Source: an uncultured bacterium
GTDB lineage: Bacteria; Actinomycetota; Coriobacteriia; Coriobacteriales; Coriobacteriaceae
NCBI GenBank assembly: GCA_905215205.1
Contig: CAJMPK010000079.1
Location: forward strand, 1 to 6,841
Direction: 5' to 3'
DNA length: 6,841 bases
The notes under the pieces are model-generated. The model made no database searches. It was given only the letters and a program-made list of their open reading frames with translations, and was not told where the DNA came from. The translations under genes were made by a program, and so were the position numbers. Of the stretch, positions 4,830-6,841 are shown piece by piece (position 1 is the first letter of the stretch; the number at the start of each line of letters is the position of its first letter).

Positions 4830-6086
4830 CTACTTGTAATACGTCTTGAACAGCTTAAAGTGGCGCAGCTTGGTGTGCCACATGCGCAGCCAGCGGTTAA
4901 AGACAAAGTCGCCCTTCATAAACGAAGGGTCGGCGCCCTTGCCTTCCTTGTCCAGGCGATGCACCTTAGCGCGCAGCTCAGGATCCTTGACGTACTTGTC
5001 GACGACGCCCATGGGGACGACCATCCACAGCGCCTCGTCCTGCGCCGTCACAAACTCCGGCTCAAACGGGCGGTTGAACACATACTCGTCCACCACATAC
5101 TTGGCAACGTTAAAGCCACTGTTAGTGACGTAGTAGTTACTGCGGCCCTGGCGCGTGTTGAAATCGAAGAACTTAAACGAGCCATCGCGCTCGTCGTACT
5201 TAACGTCAAAGTTGGAATAGCCCACAAAGTTCAGGTCCTCGAGCAGCTTGCGCACGCCGCCCATGAGCTCGTCGTTGGGCTCGGTAATGATACAGGCATG
5301 GTTGCCGACACCGTGGGGCTGATGCTCCTCGAGTAGTACATGGCCCAGGCACATCATGCGGACCTTGCCGTTGCGGTCGGAATAGCTGGTGAGCACGCGC
5401 ATGTACTCGTCGTTTCCGGGCACGCGGTCCTGCAAGATCAGATCGTCGGTGTAGCCGCTGGCATATGAATCGCGAATGACCTGTTCCAGCTCGGCGCGGT
5501 CGGCAATCTCATAGGCCTTCTTCTGGCCCTCGAACTCATGCTGCCACCACATGATGCCGTCAGAAGGCTTCAGAATCATCGGGTAAGGAAAATCGATCTG
5601 GTCGAGCACTTCGGCAGGCGCCTCGCCCTGGGCATTGAGCATCGCCTTGGTAAAGGTAAACGTGTGCGGATAGGGCACGCCATGCTTTTCGCACAGCTCG
5701 TAGAAGATCTCCTTCTTCTGGCACTGCTCGAGCATGCTGTAGGGCGCGTAGGGAGCGACGATGTTATCCGCCAGCTCATGGGCATCCTTGGCTTGAGCCA
5801 CGAGAGCGACATAGTTGTCGCCGCAGCCCACAAGGACAATCGTCTTGTCGGCATGCGCTTGGGCAATGCCGTTGACGGTTTTGAGCATCACGGGCATGGT
5901 GTCGATATCCACGTTGGGCGTGTAATCGATAATCTGGCTGCGGTACGCGGGACCCGTCTGATACTTGCCAAAGACCAGGCTCTTAACCTGATACTCCTCG
6001 TAGAAGGCGCGCGCCACCGAATAGGCGTTGATGTCGCCGCCGAGCAGCACGGGGATAAACTCGCGCTCTGTAAATTGCAATGCCAT
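4830..6086 (-). CDS. ATP-grasp carboxylate-amine ligase, possible D-aspartate ligase
   Basis: A 418-residue cytoplasmic protein of the ATP-grasp superfamily, which joins a carboxylate to an amine through an acyl-phosphate made from ATP. An N-terminal Rossmann-like part (about 10-115, with VLLGGDINAYSVAR at 13-26 and VLVGCGDNY at 84-92) precedes the ATP-grasp core: PMILKPSDG (169-177, K173 for ATP), ILQDRVPG (217-224), VGYSNFDVKYD (288-298) and the metal-binding strand FFDFNTRQGRSN (306-317, D308/N310/R312). A basic, aromatic C-terminal tail (397-418) is notable. Length and layout match the D-aspartate ligases of Enterococcus faecium (Aslfm) and Lactococcus lactis (AslA), which add D-Asp to the third-position diamino acid of the peptidoglycan stem. 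The racemase gene downstream supports that role. Other peptide or cell-wall amide ligases remain possible. ATG 6086 has AGGAAG (6097-6092) 5 bases upstream. Confidence 0.8.
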   Translation of the reverse strand: MALQFTEREFIPVLLGGDINAYSVARAFYEEYQVKSLVFGKYQTGPAYRSQIIDYTPNVDIDTMPVMLKTVNGIAQAHADKTIVLVGCGDNYVALVAQAKDAHELADNIVAPYAPYSMLEQCQKKEIFYELCEKHGVPYPHTFTFTKAMLNAQGEAPAEVLDQIDFPYPMILKPSDGIMWWQHEFEGQKKAYEIADRAELEQVIRDSYASGYTDDLILQDRVPGNDEYMRVLTSYSDRNGKVRMMCLGHVLLEEHQPHGVGNHACIITEPNDELMGGVRKLLEDLNFVGYSNFDVKYDERDGSFKFFDFNTRQGRSNYYVTNSGFNVAKYVVDEYVFNRPFEPEFVTAQDEALWMVVPMGVVDKYVKDPELRAKVHRLDKEGKGADPSFMKGDFVFNRWLRMWHTKLRHFKLFKTYYK

Positions 6087-6142
6087 GGAAACTTCCTATC
6101 ATGAACTGCCCACACAGCGGGCGGTCTTTGCGCAACTGATTT

Positions 6143-6148
6143 ATTCTA
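6143..6148 (-). promoter_or_regulatory. Candidate -10 element for the ligase-racemase operon
   Basis: On the minus strand TAGAAT (6148-6143) matches the -10 consensus at five of six bases and lies 57 bases before the ligase start. No good -35 could be found 16-18 bases upstream (only TTGGGC at 18), so the support is modest. Confidence 0.35.
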
Positions 6149-6234
6149 GCGTGCCAAGCCGCCGGCGCCCAAAGCTCCACCGTATCTATGGCAATCGACG
6201 TAATCGTCCAGCACGAAGACGGCGCTCACCGTTG

Positions 6235-6268
6235 TACGACAATGGGCAATGAACCTACCATTGTTGTA
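6235..6268. promoter_or_regulatory. Inverted repeat in the divergent ligase/MOSC intergenic region
   Basis: TACGACAATGG (6235-6245) and CCATTGTTGTA (6258-6268) are complementary at ten of eleven bases (the other is a G:T pair), with a 12-base centre. The left part is flanked by GTTG, making GTTGTACGAC (6231-6240) itself a near palindrome. It lies 41 bases before the MOSC start in the 222-base gap between the divergent genes, a natural place for an operator. A clean TTGACA is at 6281-6286, but the matching -10 would fall on the MOSC start, so I do not assign a promoter there. Confidence 0.4.
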
Positions 6269-6308
6269 GGATTCATCGTATTGACATCCTCGAACGAAAG
6301 GCGCACAC

Positions 6309-6841
6309 GTGCCCCAAGACCATCCGACCGATAATCCCATCCTCAATGCCGCGAAGCGCGAGCTGGCGGAACGTGCGAAAGCGACCGCCCCCCTGCGCAC
6401 CGCAAACGATGCTTACAACGGGCCTACCCGCATCGTCTCAATCAACACGTCGGAGCACAAAGGCACGCGTAAGTCACCCGTCGCCGACGGGCACGACACC
6501 GTTATAGAGCAATTTGGCCTCGCCTCCGATGCGCATGCCGGGCATTGGCACCGCCAGGTTTCCTTTTTAGCTGCAGAGTCTATCCAGACGGCGCAGGCGC
6601 GCGGGCTCGATGTGCACGAGGGTGACTTTGGAGAGAACTTCACAACCCAGGGCATCAACCTGCTCTCGCTCCCCCTGGGAACGCAGCTCAAGCTTGGAAG
6701 CGACGTGCTCGTCGAAATCAGCCAAATCGGCAAGGTCTGCCACACCCGTTGCGCCATCTACTACCTCGCTGGCGACTGTATCTTTCCCCACGAGGGCGTT
6801 TTCGGCGTGGTACTAAAGGGCGGAAAGGTCCATACCGGCGA
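6309..6841 (+). CDS. MOSC-domain protein (3' truncated by the window end)
   Basis: An open frame of 177 codons from GTG 6309 running off the right edge. GAAAGG (6296-6301) is 7 bases upstream, deciding the start. After a charged, probably helical N-terminal extension (about residues 1-38), the MOSC fold begins at TRIVSINTSEHKGTRKSPV (40-58) and continues with DAHAGHWHRQVSFLAAESI (74-92), GDFGENFTTQGI (105-116), IGKVCHTRCAI (140-150) and GDCIFPHEGVFG (155-166). These are the standard blocks of the small stand-alone MOSC proteins of anaerobes, including C144, C148 and C157. MOSC domains are linked to molybdenum cofactor sulfuration or to molybdoenzyme-related sulfur transfer; the exact reaction of the stand-alone class is not established. 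The frame could continue into a second domain such as MogA, which cannot be judged here. It is transcribed away from the ligase operon and is probably unrelated to it. Confidence 0.85.
   Translation, partial: MPQDHPTDNPILNAAKRELAERAKATAPLRTANDAYNGPTRIVSINTSEHKGTRKSPVADGHDTVIEQFGLASDAHAGHWHRQVSFLAAESIQTAQARGLDVHEGDFGENFTTQGINLLSLPLGTQLKLGSDVLVEISQIGKVCHTRCAIYYLAGDCIFPHEGVFGVVLKGGKVHTG

Noticed and set aside
4512..5336. A 274-codon plus-strand open frame opposite the racemase and ligase genes.
   Set aside because: It spans two real genes and their intercistronic gap on the other strand, and its sequence shows no family motif.
6281..6286. Perfect TTGACA as a -35 element for the MOSC gene.
   Set aside because: A -10 at normal spacing would fall on 6303-6309, at the start codon, where the sequence has no match; a leaderless start is unlikely given the good ribosome site at 6296-6301.

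Overview
The window looks like chromosomal DNA from a GC-rich Gram-positive anaerobe. The codon use (strong GC at third positions), the fused ECF ATPase, the MOSC protein type and the general gene style are most consistent with Coriobacteriia, probably a Collinsella-like gut actinobacterium. That assignment is an inference from pattern memory; there is no rRNA or marker gene here to prove it. No mobile element, tRNA, rRNA or CRISPR array was seen.

Layout. (1) 1-186 is the 3' end of a gene for a membrane-anchored surface protein, closed by a hairpin terminator at 202-253. (2) 274-517 is a regulatory region: an AT-rich perfect dyad, an extended -10 promoter, a 22-codon leader peptide with three consecutive Trp codons, a pause-type hairpin and a strong intrinsic terminator. 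This is the architecture of classical ribosome-mediated tryptophan attenuation. (3) 595-3873 encodes, on the plus strand, a complete ECF transporter: a TrpP-family S component, a fused double ATPase and the EcfT transmembrane coupler. A 215-base spacer with two hairpin-forming sequences separates the S component from the ATPase. ATPase and EcfT overlap by 8 bases. (4) A 15-bp perfect hairpin at 3903-3939 closes the operon and can serve both converging operons. (5) On the minus strand, 6086 to 3999 encodes an ATP-grasp ligase followed by an Asp/Glu racemase, a pair that resembles the D-aspartate ligase plus aspartate racemase used to build D-Asp peptidoglycan cross-bridges. (6) Diverging from it, a GTG-started MOSC-domain protein begins at 6309 and runs off the window end.

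The main point of interest is the link between (2) and (3). The WWW leader directly upstream predicts that the S component imports tryptophan and that the whole ECF operon is switched on by shortage of charged tRNA-Trp. This gives an ECF transporter whose substrate can be read from its own leader peptide. The ATPase also has a Gln in place of the switch His in its first nucleotide-binding domain, suggesting one degenerate and one canonical ATP site.
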